From Syntrophaceae bacterium (GTDB lineage: Bacteria > Desulfobacterota > Syntrophia > Syntrophales > Smithellaceae): a stretch of 32,706 nucleotides of DNA. The notes under the pieces were generated by a model. The model saw only the letters and a program-made list of their open reading frames with translations, did no database searches and was not told the origin of the DNA. The DNA is taken from positions 82,137 through 114,842 of the forward strand of contig PLMQ01000050.1 in assembly GCA_003142535.1 (NCBI GenBank), read 5' to 3'. This document shows positions 25,048 through 32,706 of this stretch, in pieces; position 1 is the stretch's first letter; each line of letters begins with the position of its first letter. Both the position numbers and the translations under genes were made by a program.

Positions 25048-26200
25048 TTAATGTTTATCGCCTATTCCACTTTTTGCTGATTTCATTAATTTGAGCCACA
25101 CATAATATCCAAAAATCAACGATATCACACAACCAACTATCGTTGATAGAAGGCGATCCAGAATAGTTTCCCATGATGGAACCCTTCCAAAATCCAGCAG
25201 AATGATAACAAGCGGAGTCATCACCGCAGCATAAGCCAGATAGTTGGTTTCTCGCAGAACTATGCGGGCGGCTGCCAGCGCGCCAATAATAAGAACCAGC
25301 AGCCACGGCGCCGGGACGATAAAAATAAATAAGCTCGATAGAATAACACCGATAAATGTTCCCGCTCCGCGTTGAAACATGCGCGGCAATAATTTGGTGA
25401 TGTCCCATTGGACAACGATAGCTACTGTCAACAAAATCCAATAGCCGCGCTGAAATGGCCAGATAATTTTTATCAATTCTGCAACAATGATGCAAGATGT
25501 GATTCGTATTGCATATTGCCAGCCTGCAAACCGCTGAAGAGATTTCTTCCAATGGTTCAACAATTGTTTTGCCGAGTATTTTTGGCTTGCAGGTTCTTGA
25601 TTTATAACTTGAGGCTTTTCTTTTACAATAAATTTCTGAAGTACTGGACGTATGATTAATGATAATAACGCTGTCCATAATGCACCAAGAGTGACAAAAA
25701 ATGTCATCACTAAAGGGGTTTATTTCCTTTACCCCAAAACTTGTAGCAATGATGAAAAATAAGATGAACAGAGTAGTTACCCGGGCTAAAGGCCTGCTGA
25801 TGCTTCCGATAACACCGGCAATCAGGACAATTGACGGCACCAGAATCAAAGATACTATTCCATTTCCGGACAGAGAACTCCCGAGGATAAAGGCTAAGAT
25901 GCCGGCAACTGTGGCATAAACTAAACTTGATAACCTTTCACTGAACTTTTGGGAACTTCCCTCACCGCTAAGCGCGAGACCTCCCAGCGAGGCAACGATT
26001 CCTATTTGTGTTTGCCCGAATAATGATCCGACAACAACCGGTACAGCAAGCCCAAGCGCGGCTATAACTACCTGTGACAGATTCGTTTGTTTTTCGGCAG
26101 ACCAATGAAGGCTTTCTGAAATAAGGGATGTTATTTGTTTCTTCACGGCATTATGAACTAAATTGTTCCTGTCCCCTTTATTTTCATTAATGTGGCACAA
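25048..26200 (-). pseudogene. FUSC family membrane protein gene with a +1 frameshift
   Basis: Two frames together make one normal FUSC (aromatic-acid exporter/fusaric acid resistance-like) protein of about 380 residues. Residues to GVKEINP come from the first frame (26200 to about 25716). The rest, from LVMTFFVTLGALWTALLS to GIGDKH, is in the other frame and ends at 25048. The switch falls at a C4 run (25718-25721 region), where one extra base would explain it. The N-terminal half has several membrane helices (VVIAALGLAVPVVVGSLFG onward) and the C-terminal half has the second FUSC membrane bundle. The first frame happens to stay open to 25055, but that tail is meaningless. The start is TTG at 26200 or GTG at 26146. 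It sits 1 bp after mgtA. It could be a real mutation or a sequencing error. Confidence 0.8.
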
Positions 26201-26201
26201 A

Positions 26202-28727
26202 TCAAAATTTCACCCTCTTGTAGAAAATCTTCTTCACTATTTCTGCTGAGATAATATAAAATAAAACAATTAAACCGATTAGCAGAAGGAACGGAATGGG
26301 CAGCGGACTGAATCCAAAAATCTTGGCAAGCGGGGTGAAGGGTAAAATCAATGTTACAGCAACAATGGAAAGAGTTGCAATTAACAGATATTTCCCCGGT
26401 CGACTCTTGAAGAAAGGTTTCCGGCTGCGGATAACAAGCACAATCAATGATGCGGAAATAACGGATTCCAGAAACCAGCCGGTTCTGAATTGAACCTCAG
26501 TAGCATGAAGGACAAGCAGCAGCGCACCAAACGTGAGATAATCAAATACCGAACTCACCAGGCCAAATGTAATCATAAATTTGCGGATTGCTTTAATGTC
26601 CCAGCGCCGTGGATAGTCAATCATTTCTTTATCCACACTGTCGGTGGCAATAGTCATCTCCGGGAAATCCGTCAGGAGATTAGTGAGCAAAATCTGCTTG
26701 GGAAGTAAGGGGAGAAACGACAGAAAAAGTGATACACCCGCCATGCTGAACATATTTCCGAAATTGGCGCTGGTTGCCATGAATACATATTTGAGTGTGT
26801 TGGCGAAAGTTGCCCTTCCTTCGCGAACACCCTGCACCAAAACACCGAGGTCCTTTTCGAGCAAGACAATGTCCGCCGCATCCTTGGCAACATCTACGGC
26901 GCTATCCACTGATATGCCGACATCGGCAGCATGTATCGCCGAAGCGTCATTAATGCCGTCGCCCATATACCCTACGACATTCCCGGCTTTTTTGAGAGCA
27001 ATGATTATTCGCTCTTTTTGATTGGGTTCGATTTCGGCGAACACATCCACACTACCCACCATTTTAAGAAGTGCGGCATCGCTCAGATTTCTCAGATCCT
27101 GTCCCGTAAGTATTTTAGTATTCTTCAAACCCATCTGCTGACTGACATTGGCAGCAACCAAATGATTATCGCCTGTGATAACTTTAAGAGCAACGCCGAG
27201 GTTCTTGAGATTTGTAATCGTTTCGACGATATTTGCTTTGGGCGGATCAAAAAGAACGAGGAATCCGGAAAACGTCATGTTCGCTTCCTGGTCTTTGCCG
27301 ATGCGTGACTCCGTACCCATATTCCTGTAAGCAACACCGAGAACTCGAAATCCTTTATTGCTGAATTCCTCAAAGTGCTGCTGGATGCGGTCTCGCGCCG
27401 TGGCGATGTCGGCGATAGTTCCATCTCCGGTTTCCACCGTTGTACATACGGCAAGTACATTCTGCAGCGCGCCTTTGGTTACCAGCAGATTTGCATTATC
27501 ATGTGCAACCGCTATGCTCAATCGCTTACGAAGAAAATCATACGGAATTTCGCCCTGTTTTTGGTAGCCGGTGAGATCGAGCTTGCGGTAGCTGAGGATA
27601 GCTTCATCTATCGGGTTGGTAAAACCCGTTTCATAAAAAGCATTAATATAAGATTGAAGAAGGACTTTATCGCTGGGAGTGCCCTCCATATTAAGGGCGG
27701 ATTGGAGCTTGACGGTTCCTTCAGTCAACGTACCAGTTTTATCAGAGCAGATCACATTCATACTGCCGAAGTTTTCAATCGAAGCGAGGCGCTTGACGAT
27801 AACCTTATTTTTAGCCATCCGTTTGGCGCCATGGGAAAGGTTGATACTGATAATTGCCGGCAGCAATTGCGGGGTTAGTCCAACAGCAAGCGCTAAAGAA
27901 AATAAGAATGAATCCAGTACCGGACGCGCCAGATAGACGTTGATGGCAAAAATGGCAACCACCAGCAGCAGCGTGACTTCCATAAGAAAATAGCCGAATT
28001 GACGGATGCCGCGCTCAAATTCCGTCTCCAGAGGCCGGAGTTTCAGCCGGTCGGATACCTTGCCGAACTCCGTTTCTCTGCCGGTGCGCACGACCAGCGC
28101 TGTTGCGCAGCCGCTCACCACATGGGTTCCCATCCAAAGAGCATTTGTCCGCTGACTTAGCTGAGTCTCCGGCGGCAATACTGCCACTACTTTTTCCACA
28201 GGGAAAGTTTCACCCGTCAGCATGGCTTCATCCACGAAAAGATCATTTGATTCCAGAACCAGAGAGTCACCCGGAATAATATCGCCGGCATTCAGGATGA
28301 CGATATCCCCCGGCACAATCTCTTCGACAGGAATTTCAATGGAGCTTCCATCGCGCAGCACCGCCGCTTTAATCTGGACAATGGAAAGTAGTTTCTCCAC
28401 AGCGTTCGAAGCGCCGCGCTCCTGCCAAAATCCGAGCAACCCACTGATAAGGACGATGGAAAGAATAATAAATGCATCAACCGGATCGTGCAGAAAGAAT
28501 GATAACCCTGTGGCGAAGATAAGGATCAGGATAATAGGACTTTTGAATTGGGATATAAGAAGAGTTAATACGTTCGAGCGCTTTTGGGGTTTTAAACGAT
28601 TAGCGCCATAGAGGGCGAGCCGCTTTTTGGCTTCACTGCCCGTCAATCCTTCTTTTGCCGCTTCCAGTGTCTTGAGCAGATCAGCCGCGGCGATGCTCCA
28701 AAATGCAGGAGGGAGTTGGTTCATCAT
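26202..28727 (-). CDS. mgtA: Magnesium-translocating P-type ATPase (MgtA/MgtB type)
   Basis: This 841-residue type IIIB P-type ATPase has a normal length. Motifs in order: N-terminal cation-ATPase domain; LTGETFPVEK of the actuator domain near residue 168; CSDKTGTLTEG with the phosphorylated Asp near 330; VTKGA of the nucleotide-binding domain; and GDGINDASAIHAADVGISV near 590. The C-terminal membrane bundle contains TNLLTDFPEM. MgtA proteins import Mg2+ at the inner membrane under Mg2+ limitation. It starts 14 bp after the MFS gene and ends 1 bp before the FUSC gene, so all three are likely one transcript. No Mg2+-sensing leader was seen. Confidence 0.93.
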   Translation of the reverse strand: MMNQLPPAFWSIAAADLLKTLEAAKEGLTGSEAKKRLALYGANRLKPQKRSNVLTLLISQFKSPIILILIFATGLSFFLHDPVDAFIILSIVLISGLLGFWQERGASNAVEKLLSIVQIKAAVLRDGSSIEIPVEEIVPGDIVILNAGDIIPGDSLVLESNDLFVDEAMLTGETFPVEKVVAVLPPETQLSQRTNALWMGTHVVSGCATALVVRTGRETEFGKVSDRLKLRPLETEFERGIRQFGYFLMEVTLLLVVAIFAINVYLARPVLDSFLFSLALAVGLTPQLLPAIISINLSHGAKRMAKNKVIVKRLASIENFGSMNVICSDKTGTLTEGTVKLQSALNMEGTPSDKVLLQSYINAFYETGFTNPIDEAILSYRKLDLTGYQKQGEIPYDFLRKRLSIAVAHDNANLLVTKGALQNVLAVCTTVETGDGTIADIATARDRIQQHFEEFSNKGFRVLGVAYRNMGTESRIGKDQEANMTFSGFLVLFDPPKANIVETITNLKNLGVALKVITGDNHLVAANVSQQMGLKNTKILTGQDLRNLSDAALLKMVGSVDVFAEIEPNQKERIIIALKKAGNVVGYMGDGINDASAIHAADVGISVDSAVDVAKDAADIVLLEKDLGVLVQGVREGRATFANTLKYVFMATSANFGNMFSMAGVSLFLSFLPLLPKQILLTNLLTDFPEMTIATDSVDKEMIDYPRRWDIKAIRKFMITFGLVSSVFDYLTFGALLLVLHATEVQFRTGWFLESVISASLIVLVIRSRKPFFKSRPGKYLLIATLSIVAVTLILPFTPLAKIFGFSPLPIPFLLLIGLIVLFYIISAEIVKKIFYKRVKF

Positions 28728-28741
28728 GATCTTCCTTCTTT

Positions 28742-29932
28742 TTAAACTTTAGCAAGTTTAATCTTTTTTTCCAAAGCAACAAACAAAAAAGCTGAGATCG
28801 CCGCCATTATGCTTCCGAAAATAAACGGCGCGCTAACGTCAATATAAGTCCAAAATAATCCGGCGATAAGAGAAGCAAAAAAAGTACAAAGCCCGATTGT
28901 GGTCTGATAAACACCAAAGGCCGTACCTGTTTTTTCCCGGGGAACTAAATTTGAAATGTAGGCTTTTCCCACTCCTTCGGTGAGGGCCATATACATTCCG
29001 TAAACCGGGAAAAGGAGCCAAAGGAAAATACTGGAAGGCGCCAGGCCGAAAAAAAGATATACGGCGGAAAAAAGCAAAAAGCCAGTTAAAAGCACTTTTT
29101 TAGGTCCGATTTTATCAGAAATAATCCCGGCAGGCATTGAAAAAATGGCATAAGTAAAATTGAAAAGAACATACAAAGCTACAACCAGGGTTACTGATAA
29201 GCCCAGATTTTGCGCCCGCAAAATTAAAAAGACGTCCGAACTATTGCCTAAAGCAAAAATGAAACTAATCAACAAAAAATTCTTGAAAGAGGGGTCAAGA
29301 TTGCGCCAGCTTAAATTAAGGGTGGCGGAAGGATTTTTTCCTTTCGTCTTTTCTTTGACAAGAAAAAGAAGTAGAAGAATGCCGACACAAGCGGGGATAA
29401 AGGCGAGAAAGAAGATTAAGCGATAATTTTTATCTAAATAATGAATCGCCAAAAGAGCAATCAGTGGCCCGATCACCGCTCCCAAAGTATCGAACGCCCG
29501 ATGAAAGCCGAATGATCTTCCCCGAACCGATTCTTCCGAACTTTCGGTAATTAAAGCGTCCCGGGCAGAAGTTCGCGTTCCTTTGCCAAAACGGTCAACA
29601 AATCGGGCAAACAAAACAAACGGCCAGCTGAAAGCCAGACTTAAAAGTATTTTAGAAATGGCTGAAAACGAGTAACCGGCGACAACAAAGGGTTTTCTTT
29701 TTTGCCATTTATCAGATAGCCAGCCGGAAACAACTTTTAAGACGCTGGCGGTTGATTCGGCTATGCCTTCTATCAAACCGACAACAGCCACTGGCGCGCC
29801 CAGGACACTGGTGAGAAAAATCGGGACGATAGGATAAATCATCTCCGAGGCCACATCATTAAAAAAACTCACCAGTCCCAACGCAAAAACATTTTTAGAA
29901 ATACCTAATTTATTTTTCATAAAATATTCCAT
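28742..29932 (-). CDS. Major facilitator superfamily transporter
   Basis: This protein of 396 residues (392 from the second Met) has about 12 membrane helices. The loop after helix 2 carries the MFS signature SGWLSDKWQKRK (69-80), and DRFGKGTRTSARDALI (112-127) marks a common but poorly characterised bacterial MFS subgroup. The substrate is unknown. The second in-frame ATG (29920) has GGAA 7 nt upstream and gives the more usual start. It is the first gene of a tight set with mgtA and FUSC, suggesting an envelope or ion-stress role; that is inference. Confidence 0.88.
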   Translation of the reverse strand: MEYFMKNKLGISKNVFALGLVSFFNDVASEMIYPIVPIFLTSVLGAPVAVVGLIEGIAESTASVLKVVSGWLSDKWQKRKPFVVAGYSFSAISKILLSLAFSWPFVLFARFVDRFGKGTRTSARDALITESSEESVRGRSFGFHRAFDTLGAVIGPLIALLAIHYLDKNYRLIFFLAFIPACVGILLLLFLVKEKTKGKNPSATLNLSWRNLDPSFKNFLLISFIFALGNSSDVFLILRAQNLGLSVTLVVALYVLFNFTYAIFSMPAGIISDKIGPKKVLLTGFLLFSAVYLFFGLAPSSIFLWLLFPVYGMYMALTEGVGKAYISNLVPREKTGTAFGVYQTTIGLCTFFASLIAGLFWTYIDVSAPFIFGSIMAAISAFLFVALEKKIKLAKV

Positions 29933-29971
29933 TTAATCATCAATACTAATTCCTAAACCCCTGACGATTTC

Positions 29972-30008
29972 CCGCCTACGCTTTCAGCTTCGGAAGGCAG
30001 GTTGGCGG
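29972..30008. repeat. GC-rich imperfect hairpin
   Basis: CCGCC (29972-29976) pairs with GGCGG (30004-30008), with partial pairing inside (CTTTC and GGAAG). It resembles short intergenic palindromes and lies between the EVE-domain gene and the MFS gene in otherwise AT-rich DNA. Confidence 0.35.
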
Positions 30009-30076
30009 CTAATTCTTTTCATACGCGCAAATTAAAATTGAATCTGTCCACGTTATTTCATATGAAGTGCAAAGCT

Positions 30077-30973
30077 TTAGGTAAGTTGAGTAATTATTTG
30101 CCATTCATTATCTTTAACAGGAAAATTAGTTCCCTGAAATTGCCTCAAAATTGAAAGTTTAGATAGCCCTGGTATTGTTAATAACTTTTCTTTTAGTATT
30201 GGGTTGTTAATCAAACGCTTTATGACTGCTAACCTAACTCTGTTAGCAACTTCTATTTCTTCATTATCTATCCAGTATTTTTTTTCTGCAGGAAATTCTG
30301 CAAGTTGCCTTGGATCGGTCTCAATTCGAGCAATTGCATAAATTCCTGCTTCTTTTCCAGACATCCAAATCAGGGCGATATGACCTTTTTTAATTTTTTG
30401 TTTATGTTGATTTACAAGCCAATGTATTGAGTTTCCAATTTCTTTATCTGATAATGCATTTAAAACATCATATCGATCAGGATTTCCTTGAAAAATCCAA
30501 ACTGAAGGATCTTCCTCTTCAACCAGATCGTCTTCACCTACTTCAGATAAGACTTTAATTTCTTTTGATGCGATATCGTAGGAAGCTCTGTCATCAAGAA
30601 ATGTATAATCAAATTTTTTAGCTAAATCAGTTATTAAAGTTATCCCTAATTCTCTACAATTAATTCCAATTGTTTCAAGAAATGTTTTTCGTTCTTTTGG
30701 TATAACATTTGCGCAAAGAATCAATTCATAAGTTTCACTAAGGTTACGATTTTTTAGTAATCCATAATATTCGGCGATTTGACCCGATGCTTCACGAGTT
30801 AAAATTCCTCTTTTTACTTCAACAATAACTTTCCTTTTGTGTTTATCCTCAAACAGAATATCTAATCTTCTACCTTCAACAACAAACTGTTGTCCTACGA
30901 GTATATATCCTTCACCAGGAAAGATTTCATCAGGATGGGCTGCAATAATGTTTTCGATATCTTTTTCAAGCAT
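30077..30973 (-). CDS. PD-(D/E)XK nuclease fused to an EVE domain
   Basis: This 298-residue two-domain protein begins with a NucS/DUF91-like nuclease domain. D38 lies in GRRLDILF, E52 and K54 in VIVEVKRG, and Q65 in GQIAEYYGLL, which fits a PD-(D/E)XK active site. After an acidic linker (148-156) the C-terminal part, residues 158-295, resembles an EVE domain: WIFQGNPDRYD, then GHIALIWMSGKEAGIYAIARI. EVE domains bind modified bases such as 5-methylcytosine, so the fusion suggests a modification-dependent restriction enzyme against phage or foreign DNA. GGAAAG precedes the ATG. The gene is AT-richer than the housekeeping region and lies in the tRNA-Ser-linked accessory segment. The family fold is confident; the target is inferred. 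Confidence 0.82.
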   Translation of the reverse strand: MLEKDIENIIAAHPDEIFPGEGYILVGQQFVVEGRRLDILFEDKHKRKVIVEVKRGILTREASGQIAEYYGLLKNRNLSETYELILCANVIPKERKTFLETIGINCRELGITLITDLAKKFDYTFLDDRASYDIASKEIKVLSEVGEDDLVEEEDPSVWIFQGNPDRYDVLNALSDKEIGNSIHWLVNQHKQKIKKGHIALIWMSGKEAGIYAIARIETDPRQLAEFPAEKKYWIDNEEIEVANRVRLAVIKRLINNPILKEKLLTIPGLSKLSILRQFQGTNFPVKDNEWQIITQLT

Positions 30974-31216
30974 ATTCTTTCCTATAAATTTCTTTGCGTT
31001 TTATATAACTCGTTATTAGGCAAATTATTTTCATAATGTCAGACCAATATTGTATATTATATGAAATCATGCAACTTTTTATTTAGTCTGAACACAATAC
31101 TAATCTATCAGAGATAAACGAATATGCAAAATCAAATTGAACAAACAGAATGAGAATATAGAAATTCGGGAAGCCCGCTTTTGGTCAGCCGCGCAGCAAC
31201 AAAGATATTTTCTAAC

Positions 31217-31337
31217 TGGCGGAGAGAGGGGGATTCGCCCGGCATGCGCCGGGTGTCCAAGCAAGCGTAACAAACCCCCGGTACACCTTTGAGGGCATAC
31301 ACACGATTTCCAGTAGTGCTCCTTCAGCCGCTCGGAC
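31217..31337 (-). pseudogene. tRNA-Ser(GGA) pseudogene with a 35-nt insertion
   Basis: The segment matches the intact tRNA-Ser at 32449-32542 over about 86 bases with only two substitutions, but it is split in the T-loop by 35 nt (31238-31272). The insert holds a strong hairpin CCCGGC/GCCGGG (31238-31253). The 5' acceptor strand is missing (homology ends after GGAC at 31337), and one substitution breaks an anticodon-stem pair. It cannot fold to a working tRNA. The 414-bp gap 30974-31387 holds nothing else recognised. Confidence 0.85.
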
Positions 31338-31387
31338 CTCGGGTAGTATTTCATGCGGCTCTTTGGGAAAGGCTGGATGGATTGCCA

Positions 31388-31871
31388 TTACTTAATAGAT
31401 CCCAGCATTTGCTCCAGTGTCTTCATTAGTTTTGGGATATCCCGCTGACAAATTTTGTATATTTCTTCAACATCTATATCGAAATAGTCATGCGCTAATA
31501 TATTCCGCACGCCGATGATTCCCTTCCAATCAATATCAGGATACTGCTTTAAAAACAAACCCTCGGTTTCTTTATCTATCTTTTTGAAACTCTCCCCAAC
31601 AGCAACCACGGGTATAAACCACAAAGTAAGCTATGGTGCATTATACCCTCCGCTGCGCGGGATTGTTCAACTTACCAATTTCCCTACACTGCGTTATGGA
31701 AATTGGAGTTTCACTAATAAGCAGCATGGAGATGGCATCAAGTTTATCGTGATTAACATCTGTTGCCAGAAAATCCAGAGGCGTTTCAATTCCCGCAAAG
31801 CGCCGGTTTATGCGCTGTAGGGCATCCATGATTTGCTCCAGTTTTTCCTTGAGGAGGGTTTTGTCATACAT
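31388..31871 (-). pseudogene. hepT: HepT (HEPN/DUF86) toxin gene split by repeat R2
   Basis: The two halves of a HEPN toxin lie on either side of repeat R2 copy C. The N-terminal half starts at 31871 (MYDKTLLKEKLEQIMDAL) and runs to LDAISMLLIS. The C-terminal half resumes VGESFKKIDKETEG and holds the RX4H nuclease motif (RNILAH). Removing about 112 nt (31601-31712) rejoins them as LLIS-VGESFKK, the normal family sequence. HepT is an RNase toxin neutralised when MntA AMPylates it. Here it should be inactive. The start overlaps the mntA stop by 8 bp. Confidence 0.88.
31603..31714 (+). repeat. Dispersed repeat, family R2 copy C, inserted in hepT
   Basis: The sequence matches copy B (10459-10595) from ACGGGTATAAACC to GGAGTTTCAC, without about 26 internal bases. 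Its terminal hairpin is CCAATTTCC (31675-31683) with GGAAATTGG (31698-31706); the arms differ from copy B but still pair. It interrupts the toxin reading frame. Confidence 0.88.
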
Positions 31872-32163
31872 AAACGGCCTCGCGGTCAATCCGTGCTTTC
31901 AGATATTTGTTCATCATTGCCCGATAGCGAATCACATCTACGGGTATTCTGAATTTTTGTTCCAACGCTTCTTTAATATGCACCATGTAAAATAAATCCG
32001 GCTCATTCATTTCCACAACCACATCGACATCGCTGTCCTCACGAATCTCGTTGCGGGCAAAAGAACCGAAAATGCCTATTTTTGTAACTCCATATCGCTT
32101 TTCCAGATCAGGTTTAAGTTTTTGCAATTCCTGAAGGACGGTTTCTCGATTATTTATATTCAT
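31864..32163 (-). CDS. mntA: MntA-type nucleotidyltransferase antitoxin
   Basis: This 99-residue minimal nucleotidyltransferase has the full active-site motif GSX10DXD: G33-S34, then D45 and D47 (GSFARNEIREDSDVDVVVE). MntA antitoxins transfer AMP to a tyrosine of HepT and silence its RNase. Start ATG at 32163 is preceded by GAGGTG. Its partner hepT overlaps its stop but is broken, so the antitoxin is now alone. It appears intact. Confidence 0.9.
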   Translation of the reverse strand: MNINNRETVLQELQKLKPDLEKRYGVTKIGIFGSFARNEIREDSDVDVVVEMNEPDLFYMVHIKEALEQKFRIPVDVIRYRAMMNKYLKARIDREAVYV

Positions 32164-32222
32164 ATTTTCACCTCAATAATCTTTAATGCTGACTATTATA
32201 CCATATTATAAGGAGACGTTTA

Positions 32223-32336
32223 ATGGGATTGTACACTGCTTTTGATTTACATGCAAATAGCAGTTATGGAGACGAATTGCCTCATACCATTTTGCCTTCT
32301 TTGGCTAACTTTGTTGACTACGTCGTTATCCTTTGA
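32223..32336 (+). mobile_element. IS110-type transposase fragment (N-terminus only)
   Basis: A 37-codon frame with AAGGAG 7 nt before its ATG encodes MGLYTAFDLHANSSYGD. This resembles the DEDD-transposase start of IS110-type elements (D8 would be the first catalytic Asp). After about 16 residues the similarity stops and a stop codon follows at 32334. No other part of the element was found. It is on the plus strand, diverging from mntA. Confidence 0.55.
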
Positions 32337-32390
32337 AATCGAAATGGTATAAATTAGTGTTACCGAAAAGGTGGTCGAAAAGCATTCAGC

Positions 32391-32434
32391 AAAAACGAAC
32401 AAACCCTGTCCGATAATGCTACCGGGCAGGGTTT
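32391..32434 (-). terminator. Intrinsic terminator of tRNA-Ser
   Basis: On the minus strand AAACCCTGCCCGG pairs with CCGACAGGGTTT-type sequence (the arms lie between 32401 and 32434), followed by GTTCGTTTTT. This is a good rho-independent terminator 15 nt after the tRNA CCA. Confidence 0.8.
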
Positions 32435-32448
32435 GCCTTCATCAATAA

Positions 32449-32542
<94 letters not shown>

Positions 32543-32556
32543 GGTTTAGGTTGTGT

Positions 32557-32582
32557 CATCTGGATTAATCAAAATCCAGATG
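32557..32582. repeat. Perfect 10-bp inverted repeat upstream of tRNA-Ser
   Basis: CATCTGGATT (32557-32566) and AATCCAGATG (32573-32582) pair perfectly around a 6-nt loop, 14 bp upstream of the tRNA-Ser 5' end on the minus strand. Its role is unknown; it may end an upstream transcript or form part of an element. Confidence 0.55.
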
Positions 32583-32596
32583 ATATTTTAATGATG

Positions 32597-32659
32597 CTGG
32601 ATTCCGACCTGCGTACCCTGATAACCCGAAGGTCACGCGAGGGCACAAACCGGAATGAC
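32597..32659. repeat. Intergenic repeat R5, long variant of the GGATTCCG palindrome
   Basis: It starts CTGGATTCCG and ends CGGAATGAC, the same ends as the palindrome at 20514-20533, with arms ATTCCG (32601-32606) and CGGAAT (32651-32656). A 44-nt interior carries the minus-strand core GTGACCTTCGGGTTAT (32621-32636), shared with repeat R3. Confidence 0.7.
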
Positions 32660-32686
32660 AAAATTTTATCTTATTTTATAAATATC

Positions 32687-32706
32687 TGGCGGAGAGAGGG
32701 GGATTC
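32687..32706 (-). tRNA. Partial tRNA-Ser (3' end) at window edge
   Basis: The last 20 bases are the encoded CCA, acceptor strand and start of the T-arm, identical to the 3' end of tRNA-Ser(GGA). The rest is outside the window, so it could be a second tRNA-Ser or an attachment-site copy. The anticodon is not visible. Confidence 0.6.

Noticed and set aside
25055-25710. Continuation of the first FUSC frame to 381 codons
   Set aside because: The residues after the C4 run have no FUSC character, while the other frame gives the expected C-terminal half.
31100-31354. 84-codon minus-strand frame
   Set aside because: It reads through the tRNA-Ser pseudogene and its insertion; not a protein gene.

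Overview
This 32.7 kb window looks like chromosomal DNA of an anaerobic, fermentative or syntrophic bacterium, most likely a deltaproteobacterium of the Syntrophales type. That placement is inference. It rests on a four-subunit pyruvate:ferredoxin oxidoreductase next to a ferredoxin/NADH diaphorase module, a two-subunit Fe-S fumarase, the dnaX-ybaB-recR block with SRP RNA beside it, and the many hairpin repeats between genes. All recognisable intact protein and RNA genes lie on the minus strand; the only plus-strand protein-coding traces are two transposase fragments.

Region by region in window coordinates: 1-1.5 kb holds an AsmA-like protein, and 1.6-10.3 kb a giant cyclic beta-1,2-glucan synthase (2920 aa). 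These two genes are bracketed by inverted copies of one repeat. Next come an MFS transporter, an IS3-type remnant, a VapBC toxin-antitoxin pair with a visible operator, a decayed GIY-YIG gene and tRNA-Asn. From 13.5 to 19.8 kb runs a redox gene set, transcribed porC-porD-porA-porB, then NuoE-like, NuoF-like and a short NuoG/HoxU-like protein. It could pass electrons from pyruvate through ferredoxin to NAD(H). Fumarase beta and alpha follow, then recR, ybaB, dnaX and the SRP RNA. From 25 to 30 kb there is a three-gene membrane set: an MFS transporter, an MgtA-type Mg2+ ATPase and a FUSC protein with a frameshift.

The last 2.7 kb is accessory DNA next to tRNA-Ser genes. It has a PD-(D/E)XK nuclease fused to an EVE domain, a MntA antitoxin whose HepT partner is split by a repeat, a tRNA-Ser pseudogene with a 35-nt insertion, and an IS110-type fragment. 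Intact tRNA-Ser(GGA) is followed by the start of another tRNA-Ser at the window edge.

The least-explained signal is a set of intergenic elements with nested inverted repeats (outer arms plus an inner hairpin). They occupy most gene junctions between 14 and 24.6 kb. In two families the arms differ between copies but stay complementary, which suggests the fold is maintained. One copy has inserted into hepT, and another supplies the dnaX stop codon.
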